Source of the DNA: Brevundimonas sp.
Lineage (GTDB): Bacteria > Pseudomonadota > Alphaproteobacteria > Caulobacterales > Caulobacteraceae
Direction: 5' to 3'
NCBI RefSeq assembly: GCF_016463295.1
Contig: NZ_JAEMRO010000001.1
Location: 1-64,000, forward strand
Length of the DNA stretch: 64,000 nt
Shown here: positions 35,683-48,178 of the stretch, one piece after another
Numbering within the stretch: the first letter of the stretch is position 1
Layout of the letters: the number at the start of each line of letters is the position of its first letter
Program-made: the position numbers and the translations under genes
Notes under the pieces: model-generated
What the model was told of the DNA's origin: nothing
The model's input: only the letters and a program-made list of their open reading frames with translations
Database searches by the model: none

Positions 35683-35697
35683 ACACTTGGACCGAGC

Positions 35698-35814
35698 CTA
35701 TTTCTTGCCCGGCGGTGTGGTGAAGGGCGAACTGCCCACGCTGACGGGCGGCTTGGCCTTTTCGGCCTTCGGTTTGCGGGCTTCCTTGTTGCTGCGGACC
35801 TGACCCTTGGCCAT
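35698..35814 (-). CDS. Small conserved basic protein, 38 residues
   Basis: MAKGQVRSNKEARKPKAEKA at residues 1-20, then a Pro/Ser/Thr-rich end closing in PPGKK. Short proteins starting MAKGQxRSNKExxKPK are found across many Proteobacteria; their function is unknown. The Lys/Arg-rich half suggests RNA or ribosome contact, which is inference. Start at 35814 is chosen since that is where the conserved motif begins; an upstream in-frame ATG at 35883 would add unrelated residues. It converges on lolD with a 15-base gap. Confidence 0.7.
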   Translation of the reverse strand: MAKGQVRSNKEARKPKAEKAKPPVSVGSSPFTTPPGKK

Positions 35815-35905
35815 GCGCTTGTCTTTCGGGACGCCTGCCGCCGAAGGGCGAGCTGGGCGGCGTCTGCAGCACCCTACGCCCACATCTCGATCTTCACCAT
35901 GAGGC

Positions 35906-35934
35906 TTGACGAGAACAAAGCCGCAACATAGAAC
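35906..35934 (+). promoter_or_regulatory. Caulobacter-type promoter of the sidA-like gene
   Basis: TTGACG at 35906-35911, a 17-base spacer, then TAGAAC at 35929-35934, which fits TTGACGS-N(10-14)-GCTANAWC almost exactly. The expected transcript start is near 35941, about 25 bases before the ATG at 35967. Confidence 0.65.
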
Positions 35935-35945
35935 ATACAGGCAAC
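35913..35945. promoter_or_regulatory. Two tandem LexA-like boxes over the promoter
   Basis: GAAC-N7-CAAC occurs twice, at 35913-35927 and 35931-35945, 18 bases apart. Each differs from the GAAC-N7-GAAC consensus by one base. The first fills the promoter spacer and the second covers the -10 and start point, the layout expected for SOS repression. Confidence 0.6.
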
Positions 35946-35966
35946 ATTCAATCTGGGGACAAGATT

Positions 35967-36056
35967 ATGGCACGTTGGACGAGGGATATGCTGTCGCTTG
36001 CGTCGTGCGGCGGCTTCGTCTGGATGACTTGGCAGGCCGCGTATCTGATTCAGTGA
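35967..36056 (+). CDS. sidA: SidA-like SOS cell-division inhibitor, 29 residues
   Basis: A 30-codon gene for a 29-residue peptide starting MARWTRDMLSLA and containing CGGFVWMTW at residues 14-22. After a short basic N-terminus nearly the whole chain is one hydrophobic helix with three Trp. SidA of Caulobacter crescentus is also a 29-residue inner-membrane peptide, induced through LexA, that halts division by acting on the FtsW/FtsN step. Here the same size, single helix and LexA-like boxes are seen. GGGGA stands about nine bases before the ATG. The stop is nine bases from the dnaE start. The name rests on likeness, not on a search. Confidence 0.7.
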   Translation: MARWTRDMLSLASCGGFVWMTWQAAYLIQ

Positions 36057-36065
36057 GTCGGTGAG

Positions 36066-39572
<3,507 letters not shown>

Positions 39573-40374
39573 ACGGCCCAGACCGCGTCGGTCACCGCAT
39601 AGACCATGATGCCGGTGGCGACGGCCAGGTTCAGGCTGTCGGCCCGACCCCGCATCGGGATCTTGACGTTGACGTCGCAGGCGGCCGCGAGCGCATCGGT
39701 CAGCCCGGCCTGCTCATTGCCCATGAGGATCAGGGCTGGATGCTGGAGAAAGGCCTCGCGGTAGCCGTGGGTCGCATCCAGCCGGGTACCGATCACACTG
39801 CCGGGCCAAGTTTCCCGCCAGGCCAGAAACTCCGCCGGGGTGGCGCGCGCGATGGCGACGGCGAAGACCGAGCCCATGGTCGCGCGCACTGCCTCCACCG
39901 AAAACGGATCGACGCAGTCGCCGATCAGGATGACCCCACCGCATCCTGCGGAATCTGCCGTACGGATGATGGTCCCCAGATTGCCGGGATCGCGCACCTG
40001 TTCCAAGGCGACCCAGGCCGGGGCTGAAGCGGGGTCGATGGCCGAAAGGGGCGTGTAAATCTGGTCAAAGACCCCAAGCACGGTCTGAGGATTGTCCCGC
40101 CGGCTGATCTTTTCAAGGATGGGGTGGGTGACGACGACGACTTCGCCGCCGACCCTGCGCGTCTCGGTCTTCGCGCGGTCGACGATCGGGTGCTCGCGCG
40201 CCTCCATGCCGACCAGAAGCAGGCGAGGGATGCGGCCCTGGTCCAGCGCCTCACCGATGAACTTCAGCCCTTCGGCCAGAAAGCGGCCGGTGGCCTCGCG
40301 CTCCTTGCGCATGTGCAGGGCGCGGACCGCCTTGACGGTGTCATTGGTCAGGGAGGTGATCAGCCGGTCGTCGC

Positions 40375-41265
40375 TCATGCCGACCAACGCGCGAAAAAGC
40401 TGAGACCGATCGCGCGGCCATCAGGACCATCCTCGGCCAATGCCAGTTCGCCCCAGTCGATGGTGCCGCCACGATCCGCCATAGCCTCGGCCATCATATG
40501 CGCCAGCGACAGGCCGGAAATCCGCGCGGCATAGGCGTTGAGCAGGAGGAAGGAGGCATCGTCCGACAAAAGGGCGGCGCAATCCCCTAGCAGTCCCGGC
40601 AGGTCCTCGAACAGCCGCCAGACCTCGCCAGTAGGCCCACGTCCGTATTTTGGGGGGTCCAGAATGATGCCGTCGTATTTGACGCCACGCCGGACTTCGC
40701 GCGCGGCATATTTGCGCGCATCCTCCACGATCCAGCGGATCGGGCGATCCGCCAGGCCGGACAGCTCGGCATTCTCGCGGGCCCAGGCGACCGACTTCTT
40801 GGAGGCATCTACATGGGTGACCTCGGCGCCCGCGGCCGCACAGGCCAGGGAGGCAACACCGGTGTAGCCGAACAGGTTCAGGATGCGCGGCTTGTGAAGG
40901 CTGCCGATCCTGGCATCCAGCCATTCCCAATTCGCCGCCTGCTCGGGAAAGAAGGCGAGGTGTCTGAAAGGGGTGAACCGGCTTGTGAAGCGAACGTCGC
41001 GCCAGGCCAGCGGGAAGCTGTCGATGGGCTTGCCGGCAAAACGCCAGCGCCCGCTTTCATCCTCGTCAGTCGGATCGAAGACGGCGGTGGCCTGATCGAA
41101 AGCCAGGGGATCGCGCGGCGACCAGAAGCACTGCGGCTCTGGTCGGACGACCGTGTGCGGGCCGTACCGTTCCAGCTTTTGCCCGCCGCCGCTGTCCAGC
41201 AGGGCATAGTCCGCCCAGGCGCGGGTGATGAGGGTCTCAGGTAACGGGTTCAGGCGCGGCGACAT
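40375..41265 (-). CDS. Class I SAM-dependent RNA methyltransferase (RlmI-like)
   Basis: A 296-residue methyltransferase. The SAM site is LNLFGYTGVASLACAAAGA, the catalytic-type motif is IILDPPKYGRGP, and VDASKKSVAWARENAELSGL binds the cosubstrate. It resembles the catalytic half of RlmI/RlmK 23S rRNA methyltransferases but lacks a clear PUA domain. Start at 41265 gives MSPRLNPLPETLITRAW and overlaps the glycosyltransferase end by 29 bases. It is followed by another RNA methyltransferase with an ATGA overlap, so the two modification enzymes are coupled. Confidence 0.88.
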   Translation of the reverse strand: MSPRLNPLPETLITRAWADYALLDSGGGQKLERYGPHTVVRPEPQCFWSPRDPLAFDQATAVFDPTDEDESGRWRFAGKPIDSFPLAWRDVRFTSRFTPFRHLAFFPEQAANWEWLDARIGSLHKPRILNLFGYTGVASLACAAAGAEVTHVDASKKSVAWARENAELSGLADRPIRWIVEDARKYAAREVRRGVKYDGIILDPPKYGRGPTGEVWRLFEDLPGLLGDCAALLSDDASFLLLNAYAARISGLSLAHMMAEAMADRGGTIDWGELALAEDGPDGRAIGLSFFARWSA

Positions 41266-42736
41266 GGGACGCTGATAGGCGGACAGGCAAGGCCTCGTCC
41301 AGCCTTGCGCTGTCGATCGCGTGGTCCGTGCCGTCGACGGCAGGCACATCCGGACGGTGAGCGGTCTTGTCCCAGGCGAAGGGTTCGCGGATCAACCTCC
41401 AGACCGCGTGGGCAAGGGCGAGGCTGAGGAGCGACCAGTAGAGGGGTGCCGCCAGCATGTCGAAGACAGTGTACGGTACCCCCGCCCGCCGCGTGCCGAT
41501 CAGGCAGCTGAGCCAGGCCGAGGCGGTGCCGATGCCAAGGACGCTCAAGGCCAGGGCCGGGGTCAGAGGGGGGAGGCCCGCCATGGCGGACACGGCGAAG
41601 GTAACGGCGAACCACGCCAGCGCCGGTCCCTGCAGAATCGCCGAGGCCAGGCCGGCCCCCAGGGTGGCGACCAAGGCGAACACACCGCGCGGGCCAAGTT
41701 CCCAGGCGCATCGGGTGTGGGTGCCCCAGGTCTGCATATACCCCTTCAACCAGCGTGTGCGCTGGGGCAGCCAGCTGCGAATATTGCCCGGCGGCGTTTC
41801 CCAGGTCGGTCGAGAGATGACGCCCAACCGCCAGCCCTTGCGCCACAATCTGAAGCCCAGATCGGCGTCTTCGGTGACATTGAATGCGTCCCAGCCGCCG
41901 ACAGCGCGCAGTACGTCGACCCGGAAATGATTGCTTGTTCCGCCGAGAGGGAACGGTAGTCCCAGTCGCGCCATGCCCGGCAGAACCGTCTCGAACAAGG
42001 CGGCGTATTCGGCGGCAAACTGGCGATTCAGAAACGGCGCATCGCCTGACCCCTTGTGCTTGCGACGAATACGCAGAGGGGCCTGCAGACAGGCCAGTTT
42101 TCCCGTGTCGTCGGTCGCGAACCGCGACGCCGCCTCCTTGAGTTGCAGAGGGTCCGGATCGTCCTCGGCGTCATAGACGGTGAGCAGGTCGCCGGTCACA
42201 TAGGGTAGGGCGCAATTCAAGGCGCGAGGCTTGGTGTGCGGCTCGCCGGGGGGCGCGATAAAGATGTCGAGCCAGTCCGGGCGTGGCATGTCCAGGGCCG
42301 CCTGGATGGTGTCGTGATCGTGGGCTTCGAGCACCAACAGGCCCTGAAGTCGATCGGCGGGATAATCGATCTGGGCAAGCCGCTCGACCAACTGCTCCAG
42401 AACCTCTGTCTCGTCGTACAGGGCGGCAAGGATCGTATAGCGCGGCCAGACCTGCAGCTCGGCCACGACGGCGTCGCTACGGTCACTGGCAACGATCAAG
42501 GCGAGCCGCCAGACCGCAAGACCGAGAAACGCAACGGCGGCCCCGACGATGAGCGCTGTGCCCACGGCATCGGGAGCTACATACAGGCCGACAACAAGCG
42601 CAGTGGTGGAGGCGACGAGCAAAAGCCACTGATCAATAGTGAGCGCACGCAGGGCCGCGCTCTCCCGCACAGGGCGTTCGATGGTCGCGCCGGTGCCGTC
42701 TGCCGTCTTCAGGTTGCTGACCCCCGCCCGCTCCAT
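41237..42736 (-). CDS. Membrane glycosyltransferase, family 2 (cellulose synthase-like)
   Basis: A 499-residue processive-type GT2. Two helices (about residues 32-82) precede a cytoplasmic catalytic domain with YDAEDDPDP (DxD for UDP-sugar and metal), VTEDADLGFRLW (catalytic TED) and QRTRWLKG (QxxRW for the acceptor). Three to four more helices follow in residues 350-460. No PilZ domain is present. It would extend and export a polysaccharide, of unknown sugar. The coupling of this gene with two RNA methyltransferases downstream is odd. A TetR gene starts about 110 bases away in the opposite direction. Confidence 0.9.
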   Translation of the reverse strand: MERAGVSNLKTADGTGATIERPVRESAALRALTIDQWLLLVASTTALVVGLYVAPDAVGTALIVGAAVAFLGLAVWRLALIVASDRSDAVVAELQVWPRYTILAALYDETEVLEQLVERLAQIDYPADRLQGLLVLEAHDHDTIQAALDMPRPDWLDIFIAPPGEPHTKPRALNCALPYVTGDLLTVYDAEDDPDPLQLKEAASRFATDDTGKLACLQAPLRIRRKHKGSGDAPFLNRQFAAEYAALFETVLPGMARLGLPFPLGGTSNHFRVDVLRAVGGWDAFNVTEDADLGFRLWRKGWRLGVISRPTWETPPGNIRSWLPQRTRWLKGYMQTWGTHTRCAWELGPRGVFALVATLGAGLASAILQGPALAWFAVTFAVSAMAGLPPLTPALALSVLGIGTASAWLSCLIGTRRAGVPYTVFDMLAAPLYWSLLSLALAHAVWRLIREPFAWDKTAHRPDVPAVDGTDHAIDSARLDEALPVRLSASHVAAPEPVT

Positions 42737-42845
42737 CCTGAACGGGTAGCGCGGTGACCCGGGCGGGGCAAGCGGGTGACCAACCAGGCGATTGGCGGAA
42801 TGGTGCGATTGCCGCTATTCAGCAGGCTCGCTCCGGAGTGTCCGT

Positions 42846-43472
42846 TTGACCTTGTCCGCTTCCAATGCCCGCTCGCAACGCAAGCCGAAGGGCGAGGGGC
42901 ATGCCCGTCGCGCGGAAATCCTGGCGGCGGCCGAGCGTATATTCGTGGATCACGGCTATGAAGGCGCGACGATCCGCAAGATCGCCGACGAAGTCGGACT
43001 GTCCTCGACGGCCCTTTACATGCACTTCTCGGACAAGAGCGAGATCCTGCACGAAATCTGCGAGCGCGCCTTCGAGCAACTGCTGGTCATGAACCGGGCG
43101 GTGCTGGAAGAGCCTGGCACGCCGGAGCAACGGATGCGGCGGTTGATGCAGTCCTATGTACGGTTCGGCTTTGAAAACCCCAATGCCTATCGCCTCGTCT
43201 ATATGACGCGCCCCCTTGAAGCGCAGCAGGCGCAGAGTGTGGCCCAAAGCCTGGGCCATGAGCTGTTCGGTGCCTTCGTGCGGGTGGTGGAAGAGGCGGC
43301 GGCGGAGGGTCGGCTGCGCGGCGACCCGCGTCCGACAGCCCAGGCCCTGTGGGCCGGGGCGCATGGGGTCGTGTCGCTGATGATCACCAAGCCCTATTTC
43401 GATTGGGTCGATCGGGAGCATCTGATCGATACTCTGCTGGACGCCCTGTTCATTGGGTTGCTGAAACCGTGA
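42846..43472 (+). CDS. TetR family transcriptional regulator
   Basis: A 208-residue TetR repressor. The DNA-binding domain is residues about 18-65 with RRAEILAAAERIFVDHGYEG and the helix-turn-helix TIRKIADEVGLSSTALYMHF. The ligand domain (FGFENPNAYRLVYM) is of the WHG type. There is no ATG; TTG at 42846 is chosen because GGAG stands about seven bases before it, with TTG at 42852 and 42792 as alternatives. Its stop overlaps the GTG start of a substrate-binding protein (GTGA), so it heads, and probably controls, the ABC importer operon. Confidence 0.88.
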   Translation: MTLSASNARSQRKPKGEGHARRAEILAAAERIFVDHGYEGATIRKIADEVGLSSTALYMHFSDKSEILHEICERAFEQLLVMNRAVLEEPGTPEQRMRRLMQSYVRFGFENPNAYRLVYMTRPLEAQQAQSVAQSLGHELFGAFVRVVEEAAAEGRLRGDPRPTAQALWAGAHGVVSLMITKPYFDWVDREHLIDTLLDALFIGLLKP

Positions 43473-44266
43473 GGCTATTCGGAGCCGTAGTCGTCGCGGC
43501 AGGCGTGCTGATCGCGGGATCTGCCGAGGCGCGACCGCTGCGGGTCATGTCGCTTGACCAGTGTGGGGACCAGTATGCAATGGCGCTGGCACCGGATGCC
43601 ACACTGGCCTTGTCGCCGCGGGCCGACGATCCCGACTCTTGGATGCGTGCAGAAGCCTCGCCACATCGTCAGGTCCGGCCGACGCTGGAGGCCGCGATCG
43701 CGTTTAAGCCGGACGTGGTGGTGCGTTACTGGGGCGGGGAGCCGCGGCTGCTGGCCGCCCTGGAGCGTCGTGGCGTGAGGGTGCTGACCATCGACGATGC
43801 GACGACCCTGGAGGGTGTGCGGGCGAACGTCATCAAGGTGGCCGAGGGCCTGGGTGAGCGCCGCAGGGGAGATGCGCTTGTCGTTTCGATGGATGAGCGG
43901 CTGGACGAGGCCCGGCCCGCGTCTGGGCAGGCGAGGTCATCGGCTTTCTATCTGACACCTGGGGGGTTCACGGCCGGCAAGGGGACGCTGGTGGATGCGA
44001 TCCTGACGGCCGCCGGATTTGCCAATCTGGCGACATCCCCCGGCTATGCGCCCGTGAGCCTGGAGCGGATGGCCCTCTCGCCGCCGAAGCGATTCATTCT
44101 GGGCTTCTTCGACCTGTTTCGCTCCGACTGGCGTGGGCCGGGAAGGCATCCGGTCGTTCAGAGGGCCGCGAAGGGTAGGGTCGCGGCACGGCTGCCGGCG
44201 TCGGCCCTCACATGTCCGGCCTGGTTTGCCGCCGATGCCGCCGTGATGGCCAGTGAGGGGCGATGA
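43469..44266 (+). CDS. Periplasmic substrate-binding protein of a metal-chelate ABC importer
   Basis: A 265-residue BtuF/FhuD-type binding protein. The N-terminus from the GTG is a signal peptide (VRLFGAVVVAAGVLIAGSAEA). The mature part starts RPLRVMSLDQCGDQYAMALA and has the long backbone-helix layout of class III binding proteins. LEAAIAFKPDVVVRYWGGEP and TLVDAILTAAGFANLA are family-like. The ligand may be a siderophore, heme or cobalamin. No cobalamin riboswitch or TonB receptor gene is nearby to decide. GTGA and ATGA overlaps link it to its neighbours. Confidence 0.87.
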   Translation: MRLFGAVVVAAGVLIAGSAEARPLRVMSLDQCGDQYAMALAPDATLALSPRADDPDSWMRAEASPHRQVRPTLEAAIAFKPDVVVRYWGGEPRLLAALERRGVRVLTIDDATTLEGVRANVIKVAEGLGERRRGDALVVSMDERLDEARPASGQARSSAFYLTPGGFTAGKGTLVDAILTAAGFANLATSPGYAPVSLERMALSPPKRFILGFFDLFRSDWRGPGRHPVVQRAAKGRVAARLPASALTCPAWFAADAAVMASEGR

Positions 44267-45243
44267 GCCGTCTGCTGTGGGGCCTGGGTCTGTTGATTGC
44301 CGCGGCGGCGGCCTTGGGTATCTGTCTGGGTGAAAGCCTGTTCGATGCCGAGCAGTGGCATTTGGCCCTCACCGACCCGACATCGGGGCCCGCCGAGGTT
44401 CTGTGGCAGGTTCGCGCGCCGCGCGTGGCTACGGCCTTGATGGTCGGGGCGGCGCTGGGGCTGGCCGGTGCGGTCATGCAGGGGTTGCTGCGCAATCCGC
44501 TGGCAGACCCCGGGGTGCTGGGTGTGTCGGCCGTAGCAGCCCTGGGCGCGGCCCTGGCGATTGTCGCCGGCGCAGAGGCGGTGCCGGGTGCTGTCGAGAT
44601 ATCGGCCCTGACCGGGGCGGGCCTAGCGGGAGGGCTGCTGATCTTGTTTTCGGCGAGGGTCAGGTCGCCAGAGGCCCTGATTTTGTTCGGGGTTGCTCTG
44701 TCCAGTTTTGCGGGTGCCGGGACGGCGCTGATCTTCAACCTGTCGCCGTCTCCAATCGCGACGGCCGAGGTCATGAGCTGGCTGCTGGGTTCGGTGCAGA
44801 ACCGCAGCTGGATCGACGTCGCCTGGGTAACGCCGGCGGTGTTCCTGTCGGGCGTACTGGCGAAGATGGCGGCACCGGGCCTGCGGATGCTGAGCCTGGG
44901 TGAGGAGACGGCGCGGACGTCAGGCCTGCCAATGGCGCGATTGAGGTTGCTGGCCCTGCTGGCGGCGGCTCTGGCGACGGGCGCGGCCGTGGCGGTGGCG
45001 GGGGTCATCGGCTTCGTCGGCTTGGCAGCACCACATCTGGTGCGGACACTGGTCAGGGGCGATCCGGGGCGGGTTTTGCTGCCCTCGTCCCTGACAGGCG
45101 GACTGATGCTGGTGGTCGCGGACCTGCTGGCCCGGATGACACCCACGGATCAGGAGTTGAAGCTGGGCGTCTTCACGGCCCTGGTGGGTGCGCCGTTGTT
45201 CGCCCTGATCGCCTGGCGGGCCGCGCGGGAGTGGCGGCTGTGA
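44263..45243 (+). CDS. FecCD/BtuC-type ABC permease
   Basis: A 326-residue permease with about nine to ten helices. Typical FecCD segments are LWQVRAPRVATALMVGAALG, GAVMQGLLRNPLADPGVLGV, VMSWLLGSVQNRSW and the coupling region GVIGFVGLAAPHLVRTLV. It forms a homodimer for import of a metal chelate. It overlaps the binding-protein gene and the ATPase gene by four bases each, so the three parts are coupled. Confidence 0.94.
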   Translation: MSRLLWGLGLLIAAAAALGICLGESLFDAEQWHLALTDPTSGPAEVLWQVRAPRVATALMVGAALGLAGAVMQGLLRNPLADPGVLGVSAVAALGAALAIVAGAEAVPGAVEISALTGAGLAGGLLILFSARVRSPEALILFGVALSSFAGAGTALIFNLSPSPIATAEVMSWLLGSVQNRSWIDVAWVTPAVFLSGVLAKMAAPGLRMLSLGEETARTSGLPMARLRLLALLAAALATGAAVAVAGVIGFVGLAAPHLVRTLVRGDPGRVLLPSSLTGGLMLVVADLLARMTPTDQELKLGVFTALVGAPLFALIAWRAAREWRL

Positions 45244-46034
45244 CGGCTCTGGTTCTGGAGCAGGCGACGGTCCGGCTGGGAAACCGGGCGGTACTGGAGG
45301 CGGTATCGCTGACAGTGCGGAAGGGTGAACTGGTCGCTCTCGTCGGCCCCAACGGCGCGGGCAAGTCGAGCGCCATTCGCGCACTTGCGGGTCTGCTGCC
45401 GCTGTCCGCTGGTCGGGCGCTTCTCGGCGACAAGACAATCGAGAGCCTCAGCCCTCGGGCCCGCGCGGCGGCGGCGGCTTACCTTCCCCAAGAGCGACGC
45501 ATTGCCTGGAACATGCCGGCGGTAGAGGTCGCGGCACTGGGAGTACCGTTCCTGCCGCCCCCCGAGGCTCTGTCGAACGCCCACGCAGCGCTGAAAGCGG
45601 TGGAGGCCGATCATCTGGCAGATCGCGGCGTGGCCGAGATGTCGGGTGGCGAGCGGGCGCGCGTTTTGCTGGCACGTGCTCTGGCGACGCAAAGCCAGGC
45701 TCTGCTGGTCGACGAGCCGATAGCGGGGCTGGATCCGGACGCTCAGTTGATGGTGCTGGACCTGCTGCGGACACGCGCCAGGGTGGGGCAGGCGGTGCTG
45801 GTCAGCCTGCATGATCTGGGGCTCGCTGCGCGGTATGCCGACCGCGTCATCGTCATGCATCAGGGCCGGGCCGTGGCTGATGCAGCACCGACCCAGTCCC
45901 TTACACCGGACATCATGGCCGAGGTTTTCGGCCTGTCTGCTCGCTGGATCGACGGGCCGGACGGGCCGCTACTGATCCAGAGCCGCTACTCGGATGGTTC
46001 CTCGGTAGGTGTGAACTCGCCCGCACCGACATAG
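45240..46034 (+). CDS. ABC transporter ATPase (FepC/BtuD type)
   Basis: A 264-residue ATPase. Walker A is GPNGAGKSS, the Q-loop is AYLPQERRIAW, the signature is MSGGERARVLLARAL, Walker B is ALLVDEPIAGLD, and the switch His is in VSLHDLGLAARYAD. GTG at 45240 is picked for its GTGA overlap with the permease stop, like the other joints of this operon; GTG at 45231 is an alternative. Its last 49 bases overlap the convergent lytic transglycosylase gene. Confidence 0.94.
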   Translation: MTALVLEQATVRLGNRAVLEAVSLTVRKGELVALVGPNGAGKSSAIRALAGLLPLSAGRALLGDKTIESLSPRARAAAAAYLPQERRIAWNMPAVEVAALGVPFLPPPEALSNAHAALKAVEADHLADRGVAEMSGGERARVLLARALATQSQALLVDEPIAGLDPDAQLMVLDLLRTRARVGQAVLVSLHDLGLAARYADRVIVMHQGRAVADAAPTQSLTPDIMAEVFGLSARWIDGPDGPLLIQSRYSDGSSVGVNSPAPT

Positions 46035-48088
46035 GTATAGGGCTGGGCCGAGCCGCGCGGTGTGCCGCGACGCAGGTCCTGCGATAGGGTCAGGGGCGCA
46101 GAGCCGCCGTTCAGTCGGGCCTTGTAGACCGACATGTTTTCCATCACCCGCATCATGTAGTTGCGCGTTTCGGTGAAGGGGGCGCACTCAATGAAATCGA
46201 CCGGATCGACCTGACCGGCACGCGGATCGCCACAGCGCGCGACCCACTGGGGCGGGCGGGCCGGACCGGCGTTGTAGCCAACGGTCGTCAGCAACCACGA
46301 GCCGTTGAAGTTGTTGGTCAGGTCGCCGAGGTGGAAGCTGCCCAGAGTCATGTTGAAGTCCGGGTCGTACAGCCGCTCGTCGCTGTAGGGCAGGCCCAGC
46401 TGGCGGGCGACGGCGCGGCCGGTGCCGGGAACGAACTGCATCATGCCGCGGGCATTCGCGCCCGAGCGCGCCATCGGGTCGAAGCTGGATTCCTGGCGGG
46501 TGATCGCCAGGGTGAACTCCAGCGGTGCGGCACCGGCGACGGGCGGCGGCAGGCGGACGGGATACTGGCGCTCGGGCATCAGGAAGCCGCGCTGGCTGGC
46601 GGCGCGGCCGACCATCATGGCGGTGAAACCCTCACCATAGTTGCGCGACAGGTCCATCAGCAGGGCCAGGTCGCCCGCCGTGGGTAGAGTATCGTCCAGC
46701 TGATAGGCAAAGACGCGGAACAGGCTGGTCTCGCCCGTCTCGCCCAGGATGCGCATGGCGCGGACCATGTCATTGGCTTCGAAGGCCGCGATCTCGGCCT
46801 GGGTCGGGTCCGGGTCGCCGGGCAGGGTCAGGGTCGTCTGACCGGCCTTCTCGGCGGCCAGCTGGCCATAGAAGGTCTGGATGTGGCGGGAGCCTGCTTG
46901 ATAGTATTCGATGGCCATGGGCGTGTTGCCGTTGGCCTCGGCGGCGCGACCCAGCCAGTAGAGGGCGCGCCCTTGCGTGATCGGGGTGGCCGATGACTGG
47001 CGCAGGACCTCGAAATGACGTGCGGCCCGCGCTGGGTCATTCAGCTTGGTCAGGGCGACCCAGCCGGCGAAGAACTCCGCATCGACCTTGCGCTCTCCGG
47101 AGGGGAAGGCGTGGCCGTTCATGGCGTCATAGGCCGCCTGCCAGTTGCGGACCTGAAGGGCATCCAGGAAATAGTTGCGCCGTTCGCTCCACAGCGTGTT
47201 CTGGCCCTCGGTATGCGAGGGAGCCGGGGGCAGGGCGGACAGCAGGGCAAAACCCTCGGACTGACGATTCTGCGAGCGCAGAATGCGGACCCGCTCCAGC
47301 ACGATGTTCGGATCGCGTGCCTGCGAGGGGCTTAGCGAGGCCACCAGGGCGTCGGGGCTGTAAGCCGTGCGCAGGGCCAGGACGGCGTTGGCGACCGACT
47401 GGCGCTCGGGCGAAGCCAGAGCGATCATCGCCCGCGTTGCCGGGCCGTGCGGACCGGACAGCAGCATGGTCAGGCGGGCATCGTGGTCGCCCTGGTTCAG
47501 CCATCCACTCCAGCGGCCCAGGATGCGGCTCTGGCTGGCGTCGTCGAACGAGCGGGTGCGCCACCAGTCGCGGATCAACGCCTGTGCCTCGTCACGGCGA
47601 CCGGTCTGCTCATAGGCTCCGGCGAGGGCGATGGCCCCTTGTACCGTGGACGGCGGAGTCTGGGCGAACAGACGCAGGGTCGCCTCGGCGCTGGCATAGC
47701 CACCGTCCAGGGCCCGCTCGGTCGCGGCGCGGCGGCTGTCGCTGCGGGGCCAGCCGGCGAAGGTCGAATCGGCGACGGCCAGATCGCTGAACCCCATCTG
47801 TGAGGCCGAGGTATCGAGCAGGGCCCATTCGATCAGCTTGCGCCCCGCCGAATCGCGAATACCGGCGGCGGCACTGCGGGCGCCGACGACATCACGGGCG
47901 CGGGCGGCGGCCAGGCCTTGGCGGAAAAGTGCTGTGTCCTGATCGTCCAGCACGCGCGGCTGATTGCTGACGTTCGGGGCCACCGACGTGTAGGGAACCG
48001 CCTGTGGCAGCAAGGCTTCGGGAGCGGGGCCGAGAAGGGCCAGCGCAGCTGCCAGGGAGGTCATCATCATGCCGTGTCTTATCCTCAT
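45986..48088 (-). CDS. Soluble lytic murein transglycosylase (Slt70-like)
   Basis: A 700-residue periplasmic enzyme that cuts peptidoglycan between MurNAc and GlcNAc with 1,6-anhydro formation. A signal ([19 protein letters not shown]) is followed by a long alpha-superhelical U-domain made of TPR-like helices. The C-terminal SLT domain has the catalytic Glu533 in [10 protein letters not shown], then [20 protein letters not shown] and NYMMRVMEN. It is divergent from dapA with 90 bases between. The stop lies inside the end of the ABC ATPase gene. Confidence 0.94.
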   Translation of the reverse strand: MRIRHGMMMTSLAAALALLGPAPEALLPQAVPYTSVAPNVSNQPRVLDDQDTALFRQGLAAARARDVVGARSAAAGIRDSAGRKLIEWALLDTSASQMGFSDLAVADSTFAGWPRSDSRRAATERALDGGYASAEATLRLFAQTPPSTVQGAIALAGAYEQTGRRDEAQALIRDWWRTRSFDDASQSRILGRWSGWLNQGDHDARLTMLLSGPHGPATRAMIALASPERQSVANAVLALRTAYSPDALVASLSPSQARDPNIVLERVRILRSQNRQSEGFALLSALPPAPSHTEGQNTLWSERRNYFLDALQVRNWQAAYDAMNGHAFPSGERKVDAEFFAGWVALTKLNDPARAARHFEVLRQSSATPITQGRALYWLGRAAEANGNTPMAIEYYQAGSRHIQTFYGQLAAEKAGQTTLTLPGDPDPTQAEIAAFEANDMVRAMRILGETGETSLFRVFAYQLDDTLPTAGDLALLMDLSRNYGEGFTAMMVGRAASQRGFLMPERQYPVRLPPPVAGAAPLEFTLAITRQESSFDPMARSGANARGMMQFVPGTGRAVARQLGLPYSDERLYDPDFNMTLGSFHLGDLTNNFNGSWLLTTVGYNAGPARPPQWVARCGDPRAGQVDPVDFIECAPFTETRNYMMRVMENMSVYKARLNGGSAPLTLSQDLRRGTPRGSAQPYTYVGAGEFTPTEEPSE

Positions 48089-48178
48089 GCGTCGTGGTTG
48101 CGATCAGGCGACCGGCAACCTACCCTTTGCGCCCGCTGTCGGCGTGTGCCGTCACTTCCTCGCAGGACCATCGTTTCA

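Noticed and set aside
42753-42781. Direct repeat GGTGACC spaced by 22 bases between the glycosyltransferase and TetR genes, a possible TetR operator.
   Set aside because: TetR operators are palindromic; this is a short direct repeat in GC-rich DNA with no clear promoter overlap.
43300-43480. Cobalamin riboswitch before the BtuF-like gene.
   Set aside because: The upstream sequence is TetR coding sequence directly overlapping the start, with no B12-box-like conserved segment.
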